Shown: in pieces, positions 34,416 to 44,664 of the stretch
Layout: the number at the start of each line of letters is the position of its first letter
How positions within the stretch are numbered: the stretch's first letter is position 1
Assembly: GCA_022393335.1 (NCBI GenBank)
Contig: JAJEKB010021185.1
Location: 368,263 to 432,262, forward strand
DNA: 64,000 nt
Source: Macrotrachela quadricornifera
Lineage: Eukaryota > Rotifera > Eurotatoria > Philodinida > Philodinidae
Direction: 5' to 3'
Made by a program: the position numbers and the translations under genes
Notes under the pieces: model-generated
What the model saw: only the letters and a program-made list of their open reading frames with translations
Databases searched by the model: none
Told to the model about the DNA's origin: nothing

Positions 34416-36085
34416 CAGTTATAGCATTATCAAATAATTTTTTTGTATCTGGTAATTTAATATTAATAATTTCAGTATAAATTTGTATCATGTCTTCTTT
34501 ATATTCTTTCATTATTCTTTGATATTGAGCTTGTAATTGTTGAAATAAATTTTTGTATTTGTTAATGTATGAACAATAGATGGTAATGGAATTTGTTGTA
34601 TTGTCTTAAATACTTATGGTAATTTTTAATGAAGAATATATCGTTTAAGTAATTTTTCTTCTTGTTTAGCTTCTTCATAATCATATTTAAGTTTAAATAA
34701 AGAATGAATACATTTTTTCTAAAATATATTTTTTATAATTTTTTTTTGAAATTTTTTTTCACATATTTGTTGTTCAGTAGGATTATTTTGTGGAATATCA
34801 TATTCAAGAACGTGTTCATAATAATTAATTTCAATATATTTTATTTTTAAATCATATTGTTTACGCAATGCCTACAGATGTTGTTGAATATATTTTTGAA
34901 GATTTGCTTGAATTTTATTGGTACAAATCAAGAAATTGTAATTTTTTTCTCAAAATTTGCTGTTGAACTTATTGTTTTTTTTTCTCTAATTGTTTTGAAT
35001 AATCTTGGATCAATTTCACATAATCATGATCATGTTTGGAGAATTGTAATATTGATTCAATACAATTGGATTATACTTTTAAAGTTGATTTTGACATTTT
35101 TGCTGTACCAGATATTAAATACATATTATAAAGTGATTCTTCTAAATCGATCATTGCTAATTGATGTAAAAGAATTGTAATTTCTTTTAAAATTTCAATA
35201 TTAATTGAACTTATTGAACAAGAAATTTCTTAATGAGCCATTATTTCAAATAATTTGTCATTGGGATCAAATAAATATTTTGGAATCTATTTAAAGAAGA
35301 ATAAATCATATTATGCAAAAAAAAGAAAAGAAATTTTACTTCTAATACATTGATTATTTGATGAGAACCACATTCACCATTTAGAATAATTTTATCTTCA
35401 GTAAAAATTGTTGCTATTATTCAGGATTGGCCCGACCGGGAGGAGGGGGAGGGGTGCAGGATGTGACATTTTCCCACAATCTTCAAAAATTCCGTTTTTT
35501 TGCTCACCGAAATCAAAAAATTTTCCTACATTTTTCACCAAAAATACTGTTACATTCCTCAAAAATTACAAAATTCGACTTTCTACTCAAAAAAATTTAT
35601 CTCTCCCCGCTCCGAGTATCGGCTGACTTGGGTCAGCCCTGCCATTGTTTTAAAAGCAAATGATATCTAAAATGAAAGAGAATTATTTTCTAAAAATTCT
35701 TTAAATTTAGAAGTTAAAATGTTGCTGTTTTTTTCTAAATACCTTTTTTTAAAATTAAACAAATGTTCAAAACGTTCATTCATATTTTGAAAACGTTGTT
35801 CGCGTTGCTTCATTTGATTGAAATTTGTATTAAATTCTAATTCATATTATTGCATTTTTATTTCTTCTATTTGAAGATGCAATGCTACTAAATCAGATTG
35901 AGTACGTAGAATTCCTTGATATTATTTGAATATTTGTTGACGTTTTTCTTCATCAATAATTGTATGATAAGATGATGTCAGTGATGATAATTGAAGAGAT
36001 TGAATTGTTTCAGATAAATCATGATATAGAAGATGTTGTTTTAATGTAGCAACATCATATTGTTCTCTAGACTTAAAGGATAGGA
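34416..36085 (-). pseudogene. Decayed coiled-coil protein gene
   Basis: I do not recognise the family. Read on the minus strand, long Gln/Lys/Glu-rich helical stretches are obvious: REQYDVATLKQHLLYHDL and QREQRFQNMNERFEHLF (35.7-36.07 kb), then after an inserted GC-rich element IIATIFTEDKII, a roughly 53-bp intron (35288-35341), DLEESLYNMYLISG, DYVKLIQDYSKQLEKKK, LKIKYIEINYYEHVLEY and finally KLFDNAITEF with a TAG at 34418. Ten in-frame stops (eight TAA, two TAG, no TGA) and two frame breaks (about 34912 and 34560) interrupt it. The composition would suit a filament, centrosomal or ciliary coiled coil, but that is a guess. The N-terminal part is missing; foldback element D begins just upstream. 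Confidence 0.6.
35423..35646. mobile_element. GC-rich insertion, probable MITE, inside the coiled-coil pseudogene
   Basis: About 220 bp whose ends are GC-rich and roughly complementary (CAGGATTGGCCCGACC on the left; GGGTCAGCCCTG on the right, whose complement is CAGGGCTGACCC). It separates two coding pieces of the pseudogene. The interior is AT-rich and non-coding. No clear target duplication was seen. Confidence 0.45.
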
Positions 36086-36109
36086 TCTAGAAAACGAAAT
36101 GCACCTGTG

Positions 36110-37010
36110 TCTGTTCGTCTGTCTGTCGGTAACACAGTCAAAATGACCATGGTAAATATGGTACAGATGACCATTCAAAGCGCTAGTTCGAATATAGTTC
36201 AAATAAACATGGAGAAGACTATAAGAATCATGTAATCACTATGATTTAAATCAATCAACCAGTATTGATTAAAAATGATGATCATTGTTTAATTATTTAT
36301 TTTGATTGGATTGTTGTTCAACGCTGCATCAACAACTAGGTGCTTTATCAATAAATTAGAATTTTATAAGCGAGTGTAAATATAAAATTATAATAAATAA
36401 AAATTATATTCTTTGAATAATGTGACCAAATTTTTTCGAATAAGAACAGCGTTTAAATAATATAATTATCAAAATTCGCATTGCTGTTTACAATGTCATT
36501 ATAGTTCGCGATAAAATATGAAAACGTTTTATGTAAAAGAGCAGCAGTCAAACGATCATATACATAACAGTTCATGATACCGGAAGCAGAGAGTTTTTGT
36601 ATTTGAGTAGTATTTTTCTCATGATTGGGTATCGATACTGATATGCATACAAAAAAAAGCTTTTAGAAAGGCAGTTTAAACTCAAACAAAGAATCATATG
36701 ATATTATTTAAAAAATATGATTTCTGCTTATCATAATTTTATGTCCAAACTCACTTGTAAAATTCTATATTATTGACAAAGCACCTAGTTGTTGATACAA
36801 TATTGAATAACAATCCAGTCAAAACGAATAATTAAACAATAATTGTCATTTTTAACTAGAACTGGTAGATTAATTTAAATCATAATGACGCGGTAATCTT
36901 TATGATCTTCTCCACAATTGTTGCAATTATAGTTACTAGATCAGCACTGTTATCAAGTTATTCTGTTACACGCAACCAAAAATATTGCATCCCCATTCAC
37001 ATCTATGAGC
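36110..37010. mobile_element. Foldback element D, about 0.9 kb
   Basis: The left arm (about 36175-36440) is the imperfect reverse complement of the right arm (about 36690-36960). Conserved pairs are ATCAACAACTAGGTGCTTT at about 36328 with AAAGCACCTAGTTGTTGAT at about 36779, TGTTTAATTATT with AATAATTAAACA, and GGAGAAGA with TCTTCTCC. The centre is near 36570. Arms are well preserved, about 80% by eye. No transposase is encoded. Confidence 0.7.
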
Positions 37011-37129
37011 AATTATATCGGCATCCCTGTTATGTCAGTCCTGGGCCAAGTGAATCTACAGTCGATGAACGTTACTTGTTTTTATTCAATTATGAAAACA
37101 AACAATTTAATCAAGTTTCTGGAAATTAA
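36945..37129 (+). other. Possible exon fragment, unrecognised
   Basis: At the right edge of element D the plus strand reads, in one frame, KYCIPIHIYEQLYRHPCY then VSPGPSESTVDERY and ends QFNQVSGN with a TAA. The composition (Cys, Pro, Tyr, His, well-mixed codons) looks more protein-like than the surroundings. No neighbouring exon was found and no family recognised. It may be a captured gene fragment. Confidence 0.22.
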
Positions 37130-37289
37130 AATGGTATGAATAAAAGATAACTAGCTCATAAGCATGATTAATAGACATTTTCTACGTTATGTATACATAT
37201 ATGTCCATTGTTTACATTGGTTAGATTTCGTTGTGCGAGCGTAAACAATTATGAATGTTAGAAAGAACAGAAAAAATTGAAACAAAGCA

Positions 37290-38258
37290 TATATAAAGGG
37301 TGTTTTACAAGTTCTGAAGCACTTTTGAAATGTTTCGTTCTCGCGTTTAACAAAACTGAAGTCTTTAAAACTTTAGCATATTATTGGAAACGTTTAGTGG
37401 TACATAACTACAAAGTTTCAGATCTATAGCTTGTACTATAGATGAGAACCTGTAGCAACACAGACATATACTTTTTTTTCAATTTTCTTGTATTTCAGGT
37501 CTGGCAAAGTGTTTAGACCTCGACTTAGAAACATGTTAAAACTCATTTTTTTTAAATATGTGCTATGAAAAGCTCTACAAAAATTACAATAACAAATCCC
37601 TCTTGATTTGTGATAATATTTTCTACTACACTCAAAATGAAAAACCTACATGATAATATTGCTTCTTATCATACTGTGCATAATAGAAAAATATTTAGGA
37701 GAACATTTTGCTCTGCATGCATCTCAGTTTGAGAAAATTTTAAAATCTTGATCTTTTTTTCAAAAGATGCGCCGTCAAAAGCTCTACAAAAATTGTATAA
37801 AAAAATCCTCATTGGAAAGGAAAAAAGTCTTCGAAACATTTTTTTATTACGCACAATACGGCGAGAAGTAGTGCTACTATATTGAGCTTCTCTTTGGGAT
37901 ATGGCAGAAACCATCAAGATAAGTAAATAGGAAATTGTTATTATAACTTTTGTAGAGCTTTCCATGGCGCATCTTTTAAAAGAAATCAAGATTTTAACAT
38001 GTATCTAAGCTGAGATATAGACAAAACAAAAAAAAATTTTGCACAATCCGAAGTTGATCGGGAAAATTGAAAAATAGTATATCTCGGTGTTGCTACAGTT
38101 TCTCATTTATAGTACAATCTATAGACCTGAAACTTTGTAGTTATGTAGCACAAAGTATGTTCAATAATATGTCCGAGTTTCAAAAACTTTGGTTTTCTTA
38201 AACGCGAGAACGAAACCTTTTAAAAGTGCTTTAGAACTTGTAAAACACCCTTTATATA
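37290..38258. mobile_element. Foldback element E, about 960 bp, flanked by TATATA
   Basis: The left end AAGGGTGTTTTACAAGTTCT (37296) is exactly complementary to the right end AACTTGTAAAACACCCTT (to 38252). TATATA abuts both ends, suggesting a TA-type target duplication. Arms extend inward for at least 330 bp (AAGTTTCAGATCTATAG versus CTATAGACCTGAAACTT; TGTTGCTACAG versus CTGTAGCAACA). A GCTCTACAAAA/TTTTGTAGAGC motif repeats inside both arms. The minus-strand frame at 37669-37989 lies within the palindrome and is not a gene. Confidence 0.78.
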
Positions 38259-38259
38259 T

Positions 38260-39315
38260 AAAATAAGAGTTGTATACATTATAAAAGAACTAAAAAAGAA
38301 GCTCATTATAGCCGTAATAAGGGGAGTCTTCTAATGTGTCAAGGGCTTTACTGCAATATGTATCAATTTTTCAAAAGGTGTAGATTACTTGCTTCGATTG
38401 CTAAAATATTCTTCTCTTATCATCACGTTTTTCAATGGGTATTGGTGTGAAGTATGCCAGAGGACATGAGTAGAGTTAAAGACACTCACCTACACACATT
38501 GTTTGCTGAGTTATCAGATTTAAGCATGAATGTAAGTGTATGCACAGCGGGACATGTAATGGTGATAGATAGAAAGTTCTGAAGCAAACTTTCTCTAGAA
38601 CTTTTGTCGTTTTCTGACATATTAAGTTTTCAGCGTGGAGGTCTCCATAGCAATTTCGGATACTATCGCTAGTTGTATATAAGTATTACGAAATTTAATT
38701 TTTTTTTTGACGTCTCAATGGAGAAGATTTAAAAGCCCAAAAGTTTTTGTGAAATTCGTCAATGAATATCGGTTTCAAGTGCCTAGTCGAAGAAAAAGAG
38801 AGCTTAAATCACTTCCTATTCAAATATCTCAGAGCTTTGATATGTGAGTGACGATGTAAACTCATTTATAGAGACGGTTTTCTTTATTTTTTGTAAGTTT
38901 GATCTACTCATGTGCGGATAATCAATGGTCATTTTTGTCGCTGTGAGGAAGTATCTAAGTTACTGATGAGTTAGTTGATCAAGTAATCCTCGATTACCTT
39001 TCAAAGTATCACTAGAGGAATATTTATTTATAATTGTCCGTATTATTGGATTCGACATGATGTGTAAAGTCATGCTTTCGGTAGATATATCTTTCGATTT
39101 ATTTATTAGAACAGGAAACGGCCGAACAAAGACAGATGTGAAATGGAATACGATAGTAATTATCGATTGTTTGCGAAAAAAAACGAAATAAACCAATTGA
39201 AGCTCATCATGAAGAATATCTAATAATATCTGAAAGGAACTCCACTGAGCAACAATGAGACCAGTAATAATAGCAATATTGATCGCATAGATCGAACATC
39301 AAATAAAGAGAATGT
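38260..39315. other. Intergenic, no supported gene
   Basis: AT-rich spacer downstream of the F-box gene's 3' end. A 78-codon minus-strand frame at 38960-39196 shows no family resemblance. The word TCTAATGTGTCAAGGGCTTT near 38331 is a near copy of one at about 9270. Confidence 0.4.
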
Positions 39316-40920
39316 TTATGCCAAAAGTATTCTTGTTGATCGTTGATGTATATATGATCGCAATTGTTCGTTTTCATTTTCTCTTGCTACTATTTCATGC
39401 TCAATTAATTGTTTTAGTAATTTTCTGTTTCGTTTCAGTTGAATGGCTTGAATGAAATGGTCACCATGAATATTTCGTTTATGTAAATCACTTCCTATGC
39501 CAATTAAGTATTCGATCAAACGATGTCGACAACCGTTCACTTTAAGACAAACATAAAGTAATGGATCATTACCATTTTCATCTACTCGATGTACTAGGGT
39601 TGGATCAGCTCGGAATAATTTTTTAATCCATTTACATTCTTTTTTTTTCAATAAAATAAATAAGAATGCAGTACTTCTTAACCATGATTCAAATAATTTC
39701 TCATCTAGAAAAGGTTGAAACGCTTGTCGTCTATCTCGAGTTCCAGTTATTGTATCAATGAATTTGTGACAATGGCGTGTATTAGCAACGAAATTTAGCA
39801 TGAAACTACTTTGGTTATAAACATAATGAAGAATTTCAGATCGATTAGTGACAATTAAATTCGACAGTCCTTCTTGCAACATATAACTCCAATAATCATC
39901 CGATGGCATATCTTGTCTCATCATTTCATCAAATAACATTTTCAATACTTCCATTTGACTGTACTGAATATACATTTTTTCATCAACCTCATGATTTATT
40001 GAAGTCACTACACGTAAACAATTCGAAACGCAATCTTTTGCCCATAACTTATTATTAGAAATTTGTTTTAGACACTGAATGATAAAGAGTAATAATTCCA
40101 GTATAATTTGATATTTTTGTATATTAATCCGCAGTGATCTCGAAAACCGATAGAAGTCTTGTAGTGTAAAAATTGTATAACTGAGAAAGAAATACACAGG
40201 AGAACCACCGTTACCGACATAGTCTTTATTGTTGATTAGATTTGGATTTGAAACAATCAATGCTTTGAATAATCTGTCAAGGGAATTAAGACACTTTTGG
40301 CTTGGATATCCAATGGTATAGAGATGAGTTAATAAACATTGATTGAGTGCTTTGGCTAGATTGTATTCACCTAACTCATGATCAGTACATTCGAGACGAG
40401 CACCAGTGCCAATCACAAGATTTTCTATTTGTTGAAGACGTTCGCGATTGAGTGAATGCGATTCTAAATCATTAAAGGCTCTTTTCAATGCTGCATCTCG
40501 AAAGTGAATTTCTTCATCGCACAGGTTAATACGTATCAAATGAAATTGTTCTCGATTGGATCGAAATTGATCTTCAATTTGACGAGATATTTCTTGAATA
40601 TGAAAGCTGGTCAGTTTTTCAAAACATTGGTCAATTTGATGTTCACGGTCATCATTATCTTGTAATGAGTATAATTGTTTTGACAATGCATGAAATAATG
40701 GAGTATCGTAATAATAATTAAAGTTACTTTGTCGAATGTTGATATGTAAGAAATCTGTGAGAAGATGTAAACGTCGATCAACAAGAATTCGATTGAAACG
40801 TTGATTTAGACCAGAAAATGTACGAAAGATGAAAGTGACATTATTAGAATATCGCATAATAAGCATAAGAATTTCATCGGACAATGTTTCGAAAGTTGAT
40901 GATGGCGACGCCATGTGCAT
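39316..40920 (-). CDS. F-box protein with ankyrin-like C-terminal repeats
   Basis: An intact, intronless frame of 534 residues. Residues about 8-55 (FETLSDEILMLIMRYSNN, then FSGLNQRFNRILVDRRLH) form an F-box-like motif that would bind Skp1 in SCF ubiquitin ligases. The middle is helical and Leu-rich. Residues about 435-510 contain two weak ankyrin-like units (DENGNDPLLYVCLK; RLIEYLIGIGSDLHKRN, then IHGDHFIQAI), probably for substrate contact. MHMASPSS offers two ATGs; the second (40914) has the better Kozak-like context. This is a typical member of a large bdelloid single-exon F-box family. Substrate unknown; no lesions seen. Confidence 0.75.
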   Translation of the reverse strand: MHMASPSSTFETLSDEILMLIMRYSNNVTFIFRTFSGLNQRFNRILVDRRLHLLTDFLHINIRQSNFNYYYDTPLFHALSKQLYSLQDNDDREHQIDQCFEKLTSFHIQEISRQIEDQFRSNREQFHLIRINLCDEEIHFRDAALKRAFNDLESHSLNRERLQQIENLVIGTGARLECTDHELGEYNLAKALNQCLLTHLYTIGYPSQKCLNSLDRLFKALIVSNPNLINNKDYVGNGGSPVYFFLSYTIFTLQDFYRFSRSLRINIQKYQIILELLLFIIQCLKQISNNKLWAKDCVSNCLRVVTSINHEVDEKMYIQYSQMEVLKMLFDEMMRQDMPSDDYWSYMLQEGLSNLIVTNRSEILHYVYNQSSFMLNFVANTRHCHKFIDTITGTRDRRQAFQPFLDEKLFESWLRSTAFLFILLKKKECKWIKKLFRADPTLVHRVDENGNDPLLYVCLKVNGCRHRLIEYLIGIGSDLHKRNIHGDHFIQAIQLKRNRKLLKQLIEHEIVARENENEQLRSYIHQRSTRILLA

Positions 40921-41462
40921 ATACTATTTAATAGAAAATAACATGGGCACATTTTGTTCGTTATTGCACAATGTTTGCCTTGACTCATTATTTTTTATTC
41001 GTTCTGTCGTGTATTTTATCATTCAACATAACAAAAACTTTTTTATGATTTTAAATAACAACAGAAAGACCTTTTCTACTTTTATATTACAAATATTTAT
41101 AATGCTAAAACTGATGTGATTAATAATGATGCATTAATATTGTTATTATCAAGAGAATAATTTTATTTCAATTTATATTAATCTGGGTTTATTTCTTACT
41201 CAATTTTTTCCTTGAAGAAAAAAAATGTTAGGTAATGTTTGATCAATCAGTCGATCACTTCTGTTCTTTTCTTTGTACGAATCTAAGCCTAACCAGTTGT
41301 CATCACCCATTACAAGGTATGAAGACAACACGAGTAATAAGCTCAGCTGGATTAAGACCAACGGTACGGCAAGAACAAATTATCTTTTTTTTGATGCTGA
41401 GTTACCAATATGTGAGAAGTACACTTGTATCGCTTTACTCATGTTAATCAATTAATCATTCA

Positions 41463-41483
41463 AAAAGATCGTAAGAATTCATT
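41463..41483. repeat. Left target-site duplication of the non-LTR insertion
   Basis: The 21-bp word that begins AAAAGATCGTAAG and ends AATTCATT is found here and again at 42568-42588, exactly flanking the reverse-transcriptase fragment. Confidence 0.85.
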
Positions 41484-42567
41484 AGTAGTAGTAGTAGTAT
41501 ATTGCTTTATTTATAATAATGAAGTGGGGAATGTTCCATAAATAAGTAGGGAGAAGAAGAAAAGAAGACTTAGACGAACATCGTCTCTTTAGTCATACAA
41601 AAAAAAACCAAAATAGAGTATATTAATTTGATATTAATTTAAAATGATAAAGTCAAAAATTTGAAAAGAAATACAATTTATGATTAGTAAGGTTGTAACA
41701 AGAAAGAAAGATAAAGTACAAGGTTTTAACTCTCCACGTCGTCACTTACGAAAGATGTATATAATGGTAAACGTAAAAAGGGAAGGAATGAATTACTATT
41801 AACATGATAGACATTTGTCAACAGCATACATCTTATGCCAATTCTTCGTTATAACAAAAGACATAATCGAATAGAGAAGGTTTGCAAGACGTCAATAGTA
41901 ACAACATACGATTTGAAGTTCTTCCTTTATCGACAGTGTTTCGCTTTTCTTTCAAGAGAGCAGGATTAGTGTAGTACTCTCTTAAGAATAATAAGTACAG
42001 CTTTTGTTGAATATAGTCCGCAATCACCGCAGGATTACTATGCATTATAGTGGTTAATAATTTCGTGTAATGGATCCGGGTAAGTGATTCAATTGATTTA
42101 TAAGTAGGACAGTTAATTATCTCGTCGTTAGTGGCATCATACTATCTGTTTATGCTACGGAATATTTTACGATTTATAGATTCAAGTTGTTGTTGTTTGG
42201 TACGAGATAGAATTGGGTAAATATTAAAAATAGAATGAAAATAAGGACGAATATAAGCATGATATAGCCTAAACGAAGTCTTGTCGGATAACATTCGTGT
42301 GGCAGCTAGACGCTTAAACACATTGATATTTTTGTTAATTTTGGATTTAATGTAGTCAATATGACAATTGAAAGAAAGTCTAGCATCAAGAAACATACCC
42401 AAATATTTGAATTTAGAAATATGCTCAATAACATTTTTATCACAATGTATAACAGGAATATTTGGTGATACCATCCGGTGAAAAAGAGTCCAATATGTTT
42501 TTTTGAAATTTAGAGGCTGTTTCCAGGTAATTGAGTATTGATATAGATCTTTTATAACGTCCGAGAT
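41484..42567 (-). mobile_element. 5'-truncated non-LTR retrotransposon (Jockey/CR1-type LINE)
   Basis: A 1,084-bp insertion bounded by the 21-bp duplications. On the minus strand it starts inside the reverse transcriptase gene and ends with a 3' tail of about five TAC/ACT triplets (plus strand AGTAGTAGTAGTAGTA at 41484-41499) instead of poly(A). This is the structure expected of target-primed reverse transcription that aborted early. The near-perfect target duplication implies a fairly recent insertion. Confidence 0.82.
41833..42567 (-). pseudogene. Reverse transcriptase C-terminal (thumb/connection) fragment
   Basis: The frame from 42567 shows WKQPLNFKKTYW, then ISKFKYLGMFLDARLSF (the FKYLG motif of LINE reverse transcriptases), RLYHAYIRPYFHSIFNIYP and LESINRKIFRSINR. 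A TAG at 42144-42142 falls at the Trp usually present there, after which the same frame continues (YKSIESLTRIHYTKLL) to TAA at 41833. Fingers and palm with YxDD, and any ORF1 or endonuclease, are absent because of 5' truncation. Non-functional. Confidence 0.78.
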
Positions 42568-42588
42568 AAAAGATCGTAAGAATTCATT
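42568..42588. repeat. Right target-site duplication of the non-LTR insertion
   Basis: Identical 21-bp partner of 41463-41483. Confidence 0.85.
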
Positions 42589-42599
42589 GTATATACCTC

Positions 42600-44650
42600 C
42601 TGTGTGCCAAAATAAACTGAATACTGCATTTTTTCGATTATTTTTTCCGAGCGCTATGTTTGGAGCTCAGATTTATACCACGAATAGATCTTTAACTACT
42701 GGACTCATTCTAAAAATATCAGTCCTTTAGAAAGAGAATGTGCCACTGAAAGAAAAATTTCGGGTTCTATTTGTTTTTCTATCACTCTAAGTTCTATTCT
42801 GAATCGTAGATGGTAATTAATGTCGGATTTTTTTAAAGTACCAACGACTAATTTTTGAATAAGTCTTGACCAGTTTGAGCTATCGAGCTGCAATTTTCAC
42901 CGCTCGATAGAGTAAAGTGGAGGATATCTATCTATATGAGACTCATTGGTCTCATGCTGTGACGAAAATTCATGATATTACAGCCAATTTATATATGCTA
43001 CATTCATACTTTCTAATAAACTTAGTGTATAAACTACCCCTATCAACACTTTGTTAGTAAAACTGTATTTTCACTTGATTTTCGTTATGTTACTCTATTC
43101 TATGAGATGAAAAATGGGTAACATTTTTTGTTGTAAACAGCTTAGTTTTCAACTACTAGTTCAGAGTGTCTTAACTTGCATTGTCGATAGCCTTACATTT
43201 ATAGAACTTTGTGTGAAGTAAAAAGTGATAACGTCTTCTGAAAACATTCGAAGAGTTCGAAAAATCAAATGATTACTGGATTGTCTGCTTCTGAAAATAA
43301 TTATTAGTAAATTCAATCATCGATGTTGGTAATAGTCAATGTGCAAAAAAAGATTGAACATGAATGGAGAATATAAAAGATTAATAATAAGAAAGAACAG
43401 AATATGAATATTGGTGTGACATATTATCTTAGAACTCTTTTGCCTTGAGGGATGAAAGAGAAGGAACTCTTCGTTTCTACATGTAAATACGCTTTAGATG
43501 TTCTCTTTAAAACATATACATATTTGTGTGACAATGCATTGCCGATCAAACATTACATAGGATCTAAGTAGACTAGCATCAATATTTGAGTTTTGAATTA
43601 CGATGAAATTGTATTTCGTCCTAGTAAATATAACTTCATTTTCATCTATGAACAAAAATGAAAAAGCTTGTCAGTCAAAGTTTAACTAAAGATTCAAATT
43701 TTTGATAATTGACACTGTTTCATGCAGAAAAACGTCGATAGATCCGATTAATATTTATCGATTTTAATTGCTCTTAAATCAGAAAAAAGACTTTTTTACT
43801 TTTTTTTGTTGATTCATATAATTATTCATATTAAAACTCAATTCATATATTAACTTCATTCAAAAGATTCTTTGTAGATTTTTGTATAGATTGTGATACT
43901 TTATTTATAATTTCTCTGAAATCGAAATCATTTGAACAAGTATTGTAGGGTTAAATACTATCCTATGAGTCCCTTGAGCAGGGTCGAAACACGTCATGAT
44001 TGTTACAATTGTATCCTCAAACGAGGATTCACAAGAAAAATATTTCAATCATTTTTTTTACAACCAAAATTTGACATACTCGCCAGGATGTGTAGTATGA
44101 AGTTTCTTTATTTTATATTCAATCTGCAGAATATGTCCATCCAAGTGAGTTTATTTATACTTCTATCTTAAACTTTTCAGTTTCTATGATTGCACTTAGC
44201 CTCATTACAGAAGTAATTTAATGATCTATACCAGCAATATTTCTGTTTAGAGTGACAGCACTAATCTACGGTGTATTCTTATCACGACATCAATTAGTTA
44301 TTGCTCTTCTATTATATGAAGATTACTTTTCTGCGCGAAAGATGTAAATATGTAAGATAGCATTGAGACACTATCGATTTCTATTTATCGAAAGATTGCA
44401 GTGAACTCTCCTTCACTTTTAAAGATACAAAGAAACAACACCTGCGTATTTAGTATTTAAAAATATTAATATCCTATATGTTTCATTTCGACGCAAGCTA
44501 TGATAACAACAATAACAATTAATTGTTTTGTATTCTTTCTTTTAAGGTAGTTCTAAAATTATTTATTATTTTCTTATTCGTATAATATCGAATAATCTGT
44601 CATATAAACCTCATGCACTCGAGTTTTCATAGCGTTGCATACGTCCTGCT
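42600..44650. other. Intergenic, no supported gene
   Basis: About 2 kb. A 79-codon plus-strand frame at 43932-44171 ends near a GTGAGT donor-like site, but no product is recognisable. Nothing else is seen. Confidence 0.4.
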
Positions 44651-44664
44651 TTTAATTTAGTATA

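Noticed and set aside
34857..35180. 107-codon plus-strand frame
   Set aside because: Antisense of the coiled-coil relic whose minus-strand reading is clearly protein-like.
34416..36085. Ciliate contamination or alternative genetic code
   Set aside because: Most Gln codons are still CAA/CAG, two frame breaks exist, intact genes in the window use TAG and TAA as stops, and other relics show stops at Trp.
37669..37989. 106-codon minus-strand frame
   Set aside because: Lies in the middle of the foldback element E palindrome; a by-product of its symmetry.
41235..41455. Short plus-strand frames left of the LINE insertion
   Set aside because: Two overlapping frames of 60-70 codons without recognisable product.
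43932..44171. 79-codon frame ending near a GTGAGT donor
   Set aside because: Could be an exon but no family, partner exon or conserved motif is visible.
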